NCBI RefSeq assembly: GCF_002127325.2
Contig: NC_035436.2
Span: 114,020,088-114,084,087 of the forward strand
Origin: Helianthus annuus
Taxonomy: Eukaryota; Streptophyta; Magnoliopsida; Asterales; Asteraceae
Direction of reading: 5' to 3'
DNA: 64,000 bases
Part shown: one piece after another, positions 1 through 11,589 of the stretch
How positions within the stretch are numbered: position 1 is the first letter of the stretch
Layout of the letters: the number at the start of each line of letters is the position of its first letter
The notes under the pieces: model-generated
Seen by the model: the letters and a program-made list of their open reading frames with translations, nothing else
What the model was told of the DNA's origin: nothing
Databases searched by the model: none
Translations under genes and position numbers: made by a program

Positions 1-676
1 AACGTTCTCGTAAACACGTATCGTTACTCAAAGTAAGTCTAAAGTTCAAGTTGTCACATTCATGTGACTAAAAAAAAATATATATATGAAGTTAGAAACA
101 AACAAACAAAGCTCTTAAAATAAAAACTTGTTTGAAGAAATACTTCATTAAGAATAAAAAGTCACTAAAACAAAATGTTTTACGAAAATCGACGCTTTTT
201 ACGATTTTCGCCCTTTCTACTAACCACTAACCGAACTACCCACCTTTAGCCCAAGCCTTTACCCAAAAAGTCCTCTTGATATTTACAAAGGTAAAAAGTT
301 AAAAAGGAGGAGGATTTATTGCTTAGCAAGCCTATGGTAGGAATAAGTTCCATGCCGCTCTCGAGTGATTCACTAAAAATACACCTTCGGCCGAGTGTGA
401 GTGATTTCTCCCGTGAGGTATGTGAACTTGTATATAAATGGAAATTTAGAAAGGCATATTATGCCCAAATAAGTAATTACTCTTATGAAACATTCCAAAT
501 AAATCATAACGAATAGGATTGTAAATAAATAAAAATAAAAGCCAATAAAGATCTTGGATTCCCGACACTCTATGACAAGCCAAAACCTTCTCTTCTGCCC
601 ATTCCATTTGGGAGTGTAAGCCACATATTAAAGAGTTTTGCTTGAGGACAAGAAAAAATTCAAGTGTGGGGGTATT
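1..676 (+). other. A1 3' internal non-coding region with polypurine tract
   Basis: AT-rich DNA with no convincing coding. It ends in a 'ttgcttgaggacaag' stretch followed by the G-rich polypurine tract AAGTGTGGGGGTATT (662-676), immediately before the LTR's TGATG. The same PPT in reverse complement abuts the LTR of A2 at 11498-11513. The PPT primes plus-strand DNA synthesis in reverse transcription. The 65-residue ORF at 319-516 has no family features and is not called as a gene. Confidence 0.75.
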
Positions 677-925
677 TGATGTGTGTAAAATGCAACATAT
701 AAATTACATCAAATGAGGCATAAAACTAACCCTTTTTAAGTACTAATGTTGGAAAAAGAGTGTTTTTGTCTTTCTTTTGTATTTTCAGGATTAAATGAGC
801 TCAAATTAACAAAAGAAGCAAAAAGACAGCTAAATCTAACATAAATACAAGAAAAGGAACATAAGTGGATTGCCCGACCCTCGACAGCATCCTCCCAAGC
901 AAAATAGAGAAGGCAGAAGACTGAA

Positions 926-1146
926 CACGCCCCGTGCTCAGCCAGCACGGGGCCGTGCCCAAGAAGCAGCAGAAAAGACAAACCAGTAGAAGCTTCTATT
1001 GCCCACCACGGGGCCGTGCCCAGTGAACACGGGGGCGTGGCGAAAGTACTGCAGGCGCATTAATTGTAATTCCGAATTACAATTAATGAAGAGAGAGATT
1101 GTCAGACTGGCACGGGGTCGTGTGCAGTGGACACGGGGCCGTGCCC
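926..1146 (+). promoter_or_regulatory. Paired CACGGGGCCGTG-type palindromes in A1 U3
   Basis: Three pairs of a 11-12 bp near-palindrome (consensus CACGG, 1-2 central bases, CCGTG) start at 926/946, 1007/1028 and 1111/1132. The start-to-start distance is 20 or 21 bp. Between the second and third pair lies a separate perfect palindrome (1058-1088). The block lies just upstream of the TATA box at 1162. A role in transcription or silencing is inferred from position only. Confidence 0.7.
1058..1088. repeat. 31-bp perfect AT-rich palindrome in A1 U3
   Basis: Two 15-bp arms (CATTAATTGTAATTC and its reverse complement) flank a single base. The palindrome is conserved in the A2 5' LTR near 19253-19284 and, with one or two changes, in the A2 3' LTR near 11087-11117. 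It sits ~75 bp upstream of the TATA box between two GC palindrome pairs. Confidence 0.8.
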
Positions 1147-1161
1147 AGCCTTCTGTTCAGC

Positions 1162-1171
1162 CTATAAATAG
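1162..1171 (+). promoter_or_regulatory. TATA box of A1 LTR promoter
   Basis: CTATAAATAG is a near-consensus plant TATA box, conserved in all copies of the family: 4292-4301 on the + strand, and 11004-11013 and 19171-19180 on the - strand. Transcription would start about 30 bp downstream. Confidence 0.7.
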
Positions 1172-2377
1172 GAGTGCTTCGTTTCATTGCAACTCATCCC
1201 TTGGCACACCACCTCTCTCACACGTCATCCACCACCCACCACTATCACAACACCATCATCCACCACCATCATCCATTGTCCATCATAGAGTGTGTGAGTC
1301 ATCTCGGGATCCAAGATTGATCGTAAGAGTTCTTGACAATCAAGGCCATGTTTGCCTAAGTCTCTTACATCACTTGGTGAAGACAAGTGTTTAGTATAAC
1401 ACTTTTTATTTTTAATCTTTTACACTTTTTATTTGGTTTTGTATTAATGACTTTAATAACTAGTTACTTATGTTGAAGGTGATTCTTCCTTATCGTTTGT
1501 CTGTGGTGTCTTGGCATTATTTTACTGTCTATATAAAATAAAACATTTTCACCATTCATATCTCCACGGTCTATATGGAGGTATCTTGGCTACCTAGTCG
1601 GGGGGTTAAGGGAACGGTTTGGTAAGGGTCTTGCCCTTGTTCAGCGTTTAGAGGTCCTGCAAGGGACCTGGGTCAAATTTAATAGGATCTCCTTCATTGC
1701 CCATAGGTATTGGATGGTGGGGATCCAAACTCTTTGACCCCCTCATAAGTTAACTACTATTAATACTATAACCCGGCTATTTAGGACTGTATCCCTGCTG
1801 ACTCAGACTACTTAGTTGAGGGTAACGTCACCTCCAAAAGAGGGGCCTACCATAATTTGCATTAATAACTTAATTCATTATCTTTCAATAATCCGACCCT
1901 TTAGGATTGTATCCTTGCTGACTCAAACTACTGGGTTGAGGGTAACGTCGCCTTCAAAAGAGGGGCCTACTACAATAACTAAGATAATCTCTTAAACAAG
2001 TGCAAAAGTGCGAAAATAATCAAAGGTTATACTAATACACGAGTCGGATCCAAGTGATTCATCTTGTCTATGTGTTTTTTATTTTTATTTTACTTTTCAG
2101 CATTTAGTTAGTTTTTATTTTCTTAGTTTAAAAGTCTTTTCTAACATTTTGATTTGATTAGACGTTGAGGATAAACCGGTACTAAAAGCTCTTGTGTCCT
2201 TGGATGACCTCGGTATCTTACCAACACTATACTACGTTCACGATGGGTGCACTTACCCATATGTGTGTTTAGTGTTAGTGAATATCGTGTTTTATAAATT
2301 TAAAACTTGGCTAAAAGTGTAAAAAGGGCTTAAAATATACATCTAAAATATATATACACTGACACGCATCAAGTTTT

Positions 2378-2394
2378 TGGCACCGTTGCCGGGG
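2378..2394 (+). other. A1 primer-binding site, tRNA-Asp type
   Basis: Six bases after the LTR end lies TGGCACCGTTGCCGGGG. It is complementary to the 3' end of plant tRNA-Asp with one mismatch (A for G at the fifth base). A2 has the perfect version at 17978-17994. Use of tRNA-Asp is typical of Athila/Tat elements. Confidence 0.85.
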
Positions 2395-2772
2395 ACACAA
2401 GGATTTTAAGAAAGTTAGGAATCAACGGCCTAATCATATTTTTATTTTTCTTTTTTATTTTGTAGGATTTTCTTAGTTTTTCAGCTTCTGCAGAGCTCAG
2501 CACGGGCCGTGCCTGGTCGGACACGGGCCATGCCCAGCATTGTTACTAGCAGTTTTTAGTTTTCCAAGTTACAGAAGGTTGAGCACGGGGCCGTGTCGGT
2601 GCAACACGGGGCCGTGTCCAACTCTCCAGTAACTGGGTTCTAGAAAACAATCACTGTAACTTCGACCACGGGCCGTGTTCACTGTGCACGGGGCCGTGGT
2701 GAACCTTCTGACCAGCATTCTTTTCTGTTTTTATTGCAGGACTTGGAACCAGACGCCACCCCTACGTAGTGT
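2395..2772 (+). other. A1 untranslated leader with palindrome pairs
   Basis: This is non-coding sequence between PBS and gag. It carries three further pairs of the CACGG-CCGTG palindrome, starting at 2501/2522, 2584/2605 and 2667/2687. The motif is therefore in transcribed leader RNA as well as in U3. Confidence 0.7.
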
Positions 2773-4218
2773 ATGAGCTCCAGTTCTCATAAGGACATAA
2801 AAGAACCTCTAGAAGAACCCGAACGCTTTCTCAGAGAAAGACTAAAAGCCAAAAACCAAGAGAAGGTTTCGGGAAATCCACTTCCAATGGCGGACCAACG
2901 TACCCTCATGGATTATCTACGACCCACCGTAGGTAACCTCGGGCCGCTATCAATGCACCGAATGTTGAAGCCAATAACTTCGAACTTCGGCCACATTTGA
3001 TACAAATGCTCCAAAACTCTTCAACCTTCCATGGGCTTGCAGACGAGGATCCCCATCTACATATTACTAACTTCTTAGAAATATGTGATAATTTTCGGAT
3101 CAATGGAGCATCAAATGACGCCATCCGCCTTCGAATGTTTCCTTTCTCACTAAAAGACCGAGCAAAAGCTTGGCTTAATGCCCTCCCAACTGGATCGGTA
3201 AACACCTGGGATGAGCTAGCCCAAAAATTTCTATATAAGTATTTCCCTCCCGCTAAAACGGCTAAATTAATGACTGAAATTAATACATATTCACAAGAGG
3301 ACGGGGAATCCTTATATGAAACTTGGGAAAGGTTCAAGGAGCTATTGCGAAAGTTTCCACATCACGGCCTTGCGATATGGCAACAAGTATCCACTTTCTA
3401 TAATGGGTTGTTGCCACACACAAGGCAGACACTTGACTCTAGCTCCGGGGGACTTTTAGGTAATCGCCGCCCGCATGAAATATATAATCAAATTGAGGAA
3501 ATTGCTCAAACCAATTTTCAGTGGCACACTCCCCGAGGCAATAAATCTATTGCCCCGGGCACCCATAAGGTTGATGAAAGTACTTCTTTACAAGCCCAAA
3601 TCGAGGCCCTTTCTTCAAAAATAAAAAAAATAGAAATGACAAAAACAGTCTCGGTTTTGGCTTGTGAAGGGTGTGGTGGACCACATGAAAATTGGAGTTG
3701 TATGAAAGAAACAGACGATCAACAAGAGTCGGTAAACTACATTGATAATAGACCTAGGCCGTCGGGTCCTCCAACGGGCACCTACAACCAAGGATGGCGA
3801 AATCACCCTAACCTTGGTTGGAGAGAACCCGGCAATAGTAGTAACCAACAAAACCAACGAACAAACTTTCAACAACCAAGAAGTGAGTCGCAAAATTTCC
3901 CTCAACAAACAAGGTGGACGAGAAAGGCTTGAAGATACTATATCTCGCCTCATCTCCGACACTAAAAAGAAAAACTCGGAAAGGTTTCTACAATTAGAAT
4001 CAAATTTTAGAAATCAACAAGCTAGTATTCAAAACGTAGAAAAACAATTAAGTCAACTAGCCCAAAATTTTTCCGAGAGACCACAAGGCGCATTACCAAG
4101 CAATACCAAAACGAACCCAAAGGCGCAAGTTCATCTCATCACATTACGAAGCCGCATCGTGGGGCCTAAGGAAGTGCCACCGCCTACAGAGGAGACTATA
4201 CCGCCACCTTTACAAGAA
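2773..4218 (+). pseudogene. gag: A1 gag (Athila/Tat type), frameshifted and truncated
   Basis: Gag forms the virus-like particle and packages element RNA. An N-terminal segment begins at 2773. A one-base frameshift near 2945 moves the frame to the main gag domain (from ~2949, continuing to 3932) with the usual W/L-rich core and a compact zinc-knuckle-like motif, C-x2-C-x3-H-x4-C, at 3663-3701. A second frameshift near 3905 returns to the first frame, which holds a coiled tail ending in the conserved ERPQGALPSNT segment typical of Athila/Tat gag. At ~4218 the frame runs straight into LTR sequence, so the C-terminal end and all of pol are missing. Confidence 0.8.
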
Positions 4219-5500
4219 AAGAGAGAGATTGTCAGACTGGCACGGGGCCGTGTGCGGCGGACACGGGGTCGTGCCCAGCCTTCTGTTCAGCCTATAAATA
4301 GGAGTGCTTGGTTTCATTGCAACTCATCCCTTGGCACACCACCTCTCTCACACTTCATCCACCACCCACCACCATCACAACACCATCATCCACCACCATC
4401 ATCCATTGTCCATCATAGAGTGTGTGAGTCGTCTCGGGATCCAAGATTAATCGTAAAAGTTCTTGACAATCAAGGCCATGTTTGCCTAAGTCTCTTACAT
4501 CACTTGGTGAAGACAAGTGTTTAGTATAATACTTTTTATTTTTAATCTTTTGCACTTTTTATTTGGTTTTGTATTAATGACTTTAATAACTAGTTACTTA
4601 TGTTGAAGGTGATTCTTCCTTATCGTTTGTCCGTGGTGTCTTGGCATTATTTTATTGTCTATATAAAATAAAAGATTTTCACCATTCATATCTCCACGGT
4701 CTATATGGAGGTATGTTGGCTACCTGGTCGAGGGTTAAGGGAACGGTTTGGTAAGGGTCTTGCCCTTGTTCAGCGTTTAGAGGTCCTGCATGGGACCTGG
4801 GTCAAATTTAGTAGGATCTCCTTCAATGCCCATAGGTATTGGATGGCGGGGATCCAAACTCTTTGACCCCCTCATAAGTTAACTACTATTAATACTATAA
4901 CCCGGCTATTTAGGACTGTATCCCTACTGACTCAGACTACTTAGTCGAGGGTAACGTCACCTCCAAAAGAGGGGCCTACCATAATTTGCATTAATAACTT
5001 AATTCATTATTTTTCAATAATCCGACCCTTTAGGATTGTATCCTTGCTGACTCAAACTACTGGGTTGAGGGTAACGTCGCCTTCAAAAGAGGGGCCTACT
5101 ACAATAACTAAGATAATCTCTTAAACAAGTGCAAAAGTGCGAAAATAATCAAAGGTTATACTAATACACGAGTCGGATCCAAGTGATTCATCTTGTCTAT
5201 CTGTTTTTTATTTTTATTTCACTTTTCAGCATTTAGTTAGTTTTTGTTTTCTTAGTTTAAAAATCTTTTCTAACATTTTGATTTGATTAGACGTTGAGGA
5301 TAAACCGGTACTAAAAGCTCTTGTGTCCTTGGACGACCTCGGTATCTTACCAACACTATACTACGTTCACGATGGGTGCACTTGCCCATATGTGTGTTTA
5401 GTGTTAGTGAATATCGTGTTTTATAAATTTAAAACTTGGCTAAAAGTGTAAAAAGGGCTTAAAATATACATCTAAAATATATATACACTGACACGCATCA
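4219..5500 (+). repeat. A1 truncated LTR fused to gag
   Basis: This stretch matches 1089-2371 of the complete LTR, including TATA box, downstream region and terminal CATCA. The first ~412 bp (most of U3, two palindrome pairs and the AT palindrome) are gone. The junction lies in a short shared purine run (AAGAGAGAGATT in both parents), which suggests illegitimate recombination. Confidence 0.85.
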
Positions 5501-7518
5501 GGCGTTCTGCATTTTCTACCATATAATGCCTCAAAAGGCGCAACCTGAATGCTAGTATGATAGCTATTGTTATAGGAGAACTCGATTAAGGGTAGGTGGT
5601 CATCCCAACTACATCCCAAATCAATAACACATGCACAAAGCATGTCTTCCAACGTTTGAATCGTACGCTCACTCTGACCATCTGTCTGAGGGTGGTAAGC
5701 AGTACTAAAATTCAAACGAGTGCCTAAAGATTGTTGGAAACTTTTCCAAAAGTGAGAGGTGTATCTAGTATCTCTATCAGAGATAATAGACACCGGCACT
5801 CCGTGGAGAGATACAATCTTATCCACGTATAACTGGGCTAACTTGTCAGAGCTATGGGTCTCCTTGATGGGTAAGAAATGCGCTGACTTAGTCAGTCTAT
5901 CAACTATAACCCATATGGTATCATTTCCATGCCTTGTCTTAGGTAACTTGGTTATAAAATCCATGGTTACCATCTCCCACTTCCATGTGGGAAGTTCTGG
6001 CTGTTGTAGCAGAACTGATGGCTTGTGATGCTTGGCTTTAATCGGAGCACAAGTCAGGCACTTAGCTACATGTGTGGCAATAGATTTCTTCAAACCTATC
6101 CACCAATAATTAGCTTTCAAATCCTGATACATTTTATCACCTCCAGGGTGAACTGAGTATTTGGAGTTGTGGGCTTCTTGGAGGATTACATCTCGAAGCC
6201 CTCCATGAATAGGAACCCAAATTCTTCCATTCATTCTGAGGATTCCATCCTTGCAAGGTGCTAACTGTTCAACAGTTACACCTAACTTTTCATTCGGAAG
6301 ATTAACTTCCGAAATAGCTGCTTTCTGTGCAGCTAATAACATTTCATTCAGGCTATTCTTCAACTCAATGCTCTTGGCATTGATCCTGATTGGTTTGACT
6401 CTTTCCTTTCGGCTTAGAGCATCAGCGACCACGTTCGCTTTACCTTGATGATAGCGAATTTCGCAATCATAATCATTTAGAGTTTCCATCCAGCGGCGTT
6501 GTCTCACATTGAGCTCTTTTTGGTTGAAAAAGTGTTGGAGACTTTTGTGATCCGAATAGATCACACATTTAGTTCCATACAAATAATGTCTCCACAACTT
6601 TAATGCGAATACAACGGCACCCAATTCTAAATCGTGGGTGGTGTAATTATTTTCATGCACTTTTAGTTGTCGTGATGCATAGGCAATCACCTTGCCTCGC
6701 TGCATAAGTACACAACCCATACCGGTATGTGAAGCATCACAATATACAACAAATTCTTCAACTCCTTCGGGTAAGGATAATACCGGAGCATTGCTCAATT
6801 TCTGTTTAAGAATCTCAAAAGATTCTTGTTGTTTTGGACCCCAATCAAATTTCACATTCTTACGGGTCAAAGAAGTTAATGGTGCAGCTATCGTTGAGAA
6901 GTTCTCAATGAATCTTCTATAATATCCGGCTAAACCCAGAAAGCTGCGAATTTCCGTAGGCGTCTTCGGTTCTTCCCAATTCATAATTTCTTCTATCTTA
7001 GCGGGATCAACTTGGATGCCACGCTCACTAACAACATGCCCAAGAAATTGGACTTCGCGAAGCCAGAACTCGCACTTGGAGAACTTTGCATACAACTTCT
7101 CCTGTTGAAGCAATCCTAAGATACATCGAAGGTGCTTCTCATGGTCAACTTGGCTACGAGAATAGATAAGTATGTCGTCTATAAAGACAATAACAAACTT
7201 ATCTAAGTATGGCTTACAGACTCTATTCATGAGATCAATGAATGCTGCTGGCGCATTAGTGAGCCCGAAAGTCATCACTAAAAACTCAAAATGTCCATAC
7301 CTTGTTCTGAAAGCTGTCTTGGGCACATCTTCAGTTCTAACTTTTAGTTGATGATACCCAGATCTCAAATCAATCTTCAAAAAATAGCTCGCCCCTTGGA
7401 GCTGATCAAATAAGTCGTCGATCCTGGGTAAAGGATAACGATTCTTGATTGTCACTTTATTTAATTCGCGATAATCAATGCATAAGCGCATTGATCCGTC
7501 CTTCTTTTTCACAAACAA
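5501..7518 (-). pseudogene. pol: B pol: reverse transcriptase, RNase H, integrase (truncated)
   Basis: This encodes the enzymes for cDNA synthesis and integration. The frame opens at LFVKKKDG in the RT. The RT catalytic FIDD motif is at residues 112-115, followed by the RNase H start (VYCDAS), the integrase HHCC zinc-binding region ([10 protein letters not shown]...CLTC) and the catalytic core ([16 protein letters not shown]). The frame ends at [10 protein letters not shown], where A1's LTR end replaces the C-terminal integrase and chromodomain. The last ~20 codons of the open frame (5440-5500) are LTR sequence. A lost G near 7560 separates this frame from the upstream protease frame. Confidence 0.9.
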
Positions 7519-8267
7519 TATTGGAGCTCCCCAAGGCGAAGAGCTGGGTTGAATGAAACCTTTTCCAGTAAGTCGTCCAGTTGAGTCCTGAGCTCTTTCA
7601 TTTTAGTAGGCGCTAGACGATAAGGAGCTCGTGCAATAGGTGCAGACCCTGGTAGAATGTCTATCCTGAGTTCTACTTGCCTCTCAGGAGGTAATCTAGG
7701 TAACTTGTTAGGAAAAACATCAGGATACTCAGAGATGATTGGAATGTCTTCAATCTTGGGCTTCGGATCATTCACAGTCACTTGTGCCATGTAAATGACA
7801 CATCCGCTTTTCAAACACTGCGATACCTTGAGAATAGACATATTGCTGGGCAATCCATATTGTGTATCTCCTTGAATAGTGACTGATTCACCAGAAGGGG
7901 TTTTGATAATAACTTGCTTTTTATCACATGCAATTTGCGCTTGGTTATGCGACAACCAATCCATGCCTAAAACTATATCAAACCCAGCCAATTTCATTGG
8001 CAAGAGGGATAGCAGGATAGAATGATTCTTAATGGATATAAAACATCCATCAAGAAGAGTTGAAGCTGTTTCTAAGGTACCATCGGCAAGCTCTACCTCA
8101 TACTTTATGTCTAGAGTCTTAATAGGCAAATTCAGTGACTTACAAAACTTATGGTCTACAAAAGACTTATCGGCACCTGAATCAAATAAGACTCTAGCAT
8201 AATTATTATTAATGAGGAAGGTACCTATTATGACGTTCTCGTCGTTCACCGCTTCCCTAGCATTCAT
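7509..8267 (-). pseudogene. B aspartic protease and RT N-terminus
   Basis: This is a retropepsin-like protease that would cut the Gag-Pol polyprotein. The active-site motif DSGA is at residues 29-32 (LFDSGADKSF), with a second conserved segment [11 protein letters not shown]. The C-terminal part is the linker and start of RT (PPERQVELRID...). A single-base loss shifts the frame just before the RT fingers. It lies in the same frame as the gag remnant upstream. Confidence 0.85.
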
Positions 8268-9112
8268 TTGAAAAACTCTGGCATTGTTTTTCTTCGCCTC
8301 CTCGGGCTTCTTAGCATTCTTGGGGCAATTGGTCTTGATGTGCCCCTTTTCATTGCAACCATAGCAGGTTGCATCTTTGATATTTCGGCACTCAACAGAC
8401 TTATGCCCTTTCTTTTTGCAAATCCCACATGGTTTAGCTTGTGGGTCCTAATTGCACTTCCCAAAGTGCCTTTTGTTGCAGGTTTTGCACCTTGGCTTGT
8501 CATTTGACTGCCCCTTCTTGAAATTAAAGCTCCCTTTATTCTTCTTGTTTGACTGAGGAGACTTGTCTTCCTCCCTCTTCCTCTTCCCATCATCGGTAGC
8601 TTTATTTGCTCTACTCCTAACAACATCAAGAGTGAGGGACAAAGATAGATCCACAGTCGATCTATAAGTTGCTGGCTTATAAGCCATAACATTCCCTTTT
8701 ACTTCAGGGGCCAAGCCACCGATGAAACGCGCAATACGTTTGGGTTCAGGGGTGACCAAGTATGGTACAAGCCTTGACATCGAGTTGAAGCTAGTCACAT
8801 AGGATCTACAATCCAGATCCTTCATTACCAAAGTGAGGAAGTCAGTCTCTATCCTCTCGACTTCATGTTGAGGAGAATAAGTGTCCTTCACCAGATCAAC
8901 AAACTTGTTCCATGAAAGGTTATACAAAGGGACCTTTCCAGTGGCTTGCACTAATGCTTTCCACCAAGTGAGGGCTTCGCCCTTGAAAGATTGAGACACA
9001 AACTTCACTATATCTTCCTTAGCACATCCACTGATATCTATCACGGTCTTCATTTCATCTAACCACTTCATACAGTCTATCGCTCCCTTGTCTCCTGTAA
9101 AATCCCTCAACC
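8268..9112 (-). pseudogene. gag: B gag (Tekay-like), with in-frame stop and missing N-terminus
   Basis: The gag core includes LTWWKALV and the C-terminal RIARFIGGLAPEVKG segment, followed by a basic linker. A TAG stop at about 8446-8448 interrupts the zinc-knuckle region. The same frame continues through a second and third CCHC-like knuckle (CGICKKKGHKSVEC, CYGCNEKGHIKTNC) into the protease. Upstream, gag starts abruptly at the LTR end. Its present start codon and first codons (to 9134) come from LTR sequence, so the native N-terminus, 5' leader and PBS are deleted. Confidence 0.85.
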
Positions 9113-9866
9113 TGTTACACCCCGATATTTCCACATATTACCGGTGGGCCCGGTGGGGAGCATCATGACGTAGTTGATATCATCATTGTCAATATACACA
9201 ATATAATAGCACAGCGGAAGGCTTGGTGAATAAACTATTACAAACCATAATGGCTGAGTGACCACGAAAGAATATACAGACTAGGTTGTAATAAGATCCA
9301 CATGCGGATCATAAATAAGGTACAAAGAAACAAAATAACAGACTTCAGGTATCTCTGGATTTGCAAGATCCTCTTATGACACCTAATAGCTCCAGCCTAT
9401 TACGAGAGGTACCTGTCAATCAGTCTTTAAGAAAATACGTCAGTTTACACTAGTAAATACAATTAACTGACTCTTTTGAAAACATTTATGAAAATTGATT
9501 TAAGTGCACGTAGCACAAACCATTTATAACTTGGGACAATTATTTAAAGATAATCTTGTATACAGATTTACATGTTTGTCTTACAATTGGGGCCGGTTGG
9601 AAGCCGGTCATGATTAACCGACTCACCACTTATAGAACCCACAAAGGAATTATCCCCAACATGTGGGTTTATATTTTAGCATTTGCATCTGTCAGGTGTA
9701 TGCCTACACCCCGTGCATAGGTCGTGGCCATTTTCAAATGAAATGAGCCGAGGATATCCAGGACATGGTCGATTTAACCCCAAATGCTTATGTTATCAAA
9801 CAAAACAGATTAAAACAGGTTATGTAAATTTATTAATCACAATCAGATTAAATGATTTCATACCCG
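9113..9866 (-). repeat. B 5' LTR, 3' part
   Basis: This is the LTR terminus reading GGGGTGTAACA on the - strand. It pairs with the opposite end TGTAACACC at 22465. Together with 19667-22465 it makes an LTR of about 3.55 kb, long for this lineage. No ORF of note. A2 interrupts it at 9867. The host sequence ends in CCCG on the left and resumes with CCCGT at 19667, which fits a target-site duplication eroded on the left. Confidence 0.75.
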
Positions 9867-9867
9867 A

Positions 9868-11497
9868 CCAAGTTTTAAATTTATAAAACATGATATTCAC
9901 TAACACTAAACACACATATGGGCAAGTGCACCCATTGTGAACGTAGTATAGTGTTGGTAAGATACCGAGGTCGTCCAAGGACACAAGAGCTTTTAGTACC
10001 GGTTTATCCTCAACGTCTAATCAAATCAAAATGTTAGAAAAGATTTTTAATCTAAGAAAATAAAAACTAACTAAATGCTGAAAAGTAAAATAAAAATAAA
10101 AAACAGATAGACAAGATGAATCACTTGGATCCGACTCGTGTATTAGTATAACCTTTGATTATTTCGCACTTTTGCACTTGTTTAAGAGATTATCTTAGTT
10201 ATTGTAGTAGGCCCCTCTTTTGAAGGCGACGTTACCCTCAACCCAGTAGTTTGAGTCAGCAGGGATACAATCCTAAAGAGTCGGATTATTGAAAGATAAT
10301 GAATTAAGTTATTAATGCAAATTATGGTAGGCCCCTCTTTTGGAGGTAACGTTACCGTCGACTAAGTAGTCTGAGTCAGCAGGGATACAGTCCTAAATAG
10401 CCGGGTTATAGTATTAATAGTAGTTAACTTATGAGGGGGTCAAAGAGTTTGGATCCCCGCCATCCAATACCTATGGGCATTGAAGGAGATCCTACTAAAT
10501 TTGACCCAGGTCCCTTGCAGGACCTCTAAACGCTGAACAAGGGCAAGACCCTTACCAAACCGTTCCCTTAACCCCCGACCAGGTAGCCAACATACCTCCA
10601 TATAGACCGTGGAGATATGAATGGTGAAAATCTTTTATTTTATATAGACAGTAAAATAATGCCAAGACACCACGGACAAACGATAAGGAAGAATCACCTT
10701 CAACATAAGTAACTAGTTATTAAAGTCATTAATACAAAACCAAATAAAAGTGCAAAAGATTAAAAATAAAAAGTATTATACTAAACACTTGTCTTCACCA
10801 AGTGATGTAAGAGACTTAGGCAAACATGGCCTTGATTGTCAAGAACTCTTACGATCAATATTGGATCCCGAGATGACTCACACACTCTATGATGGACAAT
10901 GGATGATGGTGGTGGATGATGTTGTTATGATGGTGGTGGGTGGTGGATGAAGTGTGAGAGAGGTGGTGTGCCAAGGGATGAGTTGCAAGAAAACCAAGCA
11001 CTCCTATTTATAGGCTGAACAGAAGGCTGGGCACGGCCCCGTGTCCGCTGCACACGGCCCCGTGCCAGTCTGACAATCTCTCTCTTCGTTAATTGTAATC
11101 CGGAATTACAATTAATGCGCCCGCAGTACTTTCGCCACGCCCCCGTGTTCACTGGGCACGACCCCGTGGTAGGTAATAGAAGCTTCTACTGGTTTGTCTT
11201 TTTTGCTGCTTCTTGGGCACGGCCCCGTGCTGGCTGAGCACGGGGCGTGTTCAGTCTTCTGCCTTCTCTATTTTGCTTGGAGGATGCTGTCGAGGGGTCA
11301 GGCAATCCACTTATGTTCCTTTTCTTGTATTTATGTTAGATTTAGCTGTCTTTTTGCTTCTTTTGTTAGTTTGAGCTCATTTAATCCTGAAAATACAAAA
11401 GAAAGACAAAAACACTCTTTTCCAACATTAGTACTTAAAAAGGGTTAGTTTTATGCCTCATTTGATGTAATTTATATGTTGCATTTTACACACATCA
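9868..11497 (-). repeat. A2 3' LTR, missing its terminal ~60 bp
   Basis: The 1630 bp match the A1 LTR in reverse. The CATCA that is the reverse complement of the 5' TGATG lies at 11493-11497. The outer end, compared with 18001-18066, lacks about 65 bp including the CATCA terminus. The TATA box is at 11004-11013 on the - strand, with palindrome pairs and the AT palindrome upstream of it. Confidence 0.85.
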
Positions 11498-11513
11498 AAT
11501 ACCCCCACACTTG
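11498..11513 (-). other. A2 polypurine tract
   Basis: On the - strand the sequence reads CAAGTGTGGGGGTATT directly before the LTR start, the same as A1's PPT at 662-676. Beyond 11513 the sequence stops matching A1's 3' internal region. Foreign DNA therefore begins here. Confidence 0.8.
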
Positions 11514-11589
11514 ATTATCGGTGACAACATAAAAATTCAAATTGACGGATTTTTTTATAGATCTGCACGCATCAAAAGTCTATTAATTA

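Larger units (their letters stand above)
677..2371 (+). repeat. A1 complete LTR (shared by two internal regions)
   Basis: The LTR is 1695 bp with perfect 5-bp terminal inverted repeats TGATG...CATCA. It carries a TATA box at 1162-1171 and, upstream of it, GC-rich palindromes plus an AT-rich 31-bp palindrome. Highly similar sequence recurs at 4219-5500 and, in reverse, at 9868-11497 and 18001-19666. U3 is upstream of the TATA box. The R and U5 boundaries cannot be fixed by eye. Confidence 0.9.
1..5500 (+). mobile_element. Element A1: Athila/Tat-like Ty3/gypsy retrotransposon, rearranged
   Basis: In order on the + strand: 3' internal non-coding end with polypurine tract, a complete LTR (677-2371), a tRNA-Asp type primer-binding site, leader, broken gag, and an LTR copy lacking its first ~410 bases (4219-5500). 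One LTR is therefore flanked by a PPT on its left and a PBS on its right. This is the arrangement expected from two tandem elements sharing an LTR after unequal recombination. No protease, RT, RNase H or integrase is present between gag and the second LTR. The right edge interrupts B's integrase reading frame at 5500/5501, so A1 inserted into B. The left end lies outside the window. Confidence 0.85.

Noticed and set aside
2378..2394. tRNA-Asp-like sequence as a tRNA gene
   Set aside because: Only the 17-nt 3' complement is present, six bases after an LTR end. It is a primer-binding site. The same applies to the tRNA-Met-like sites.
11561..11571. CACGCATCA near 11570 as another family A LTR end
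   Set aside because: Only nine bases match and the flanks do not resemble the LTR or a PBS, so chance cannot be excluded.
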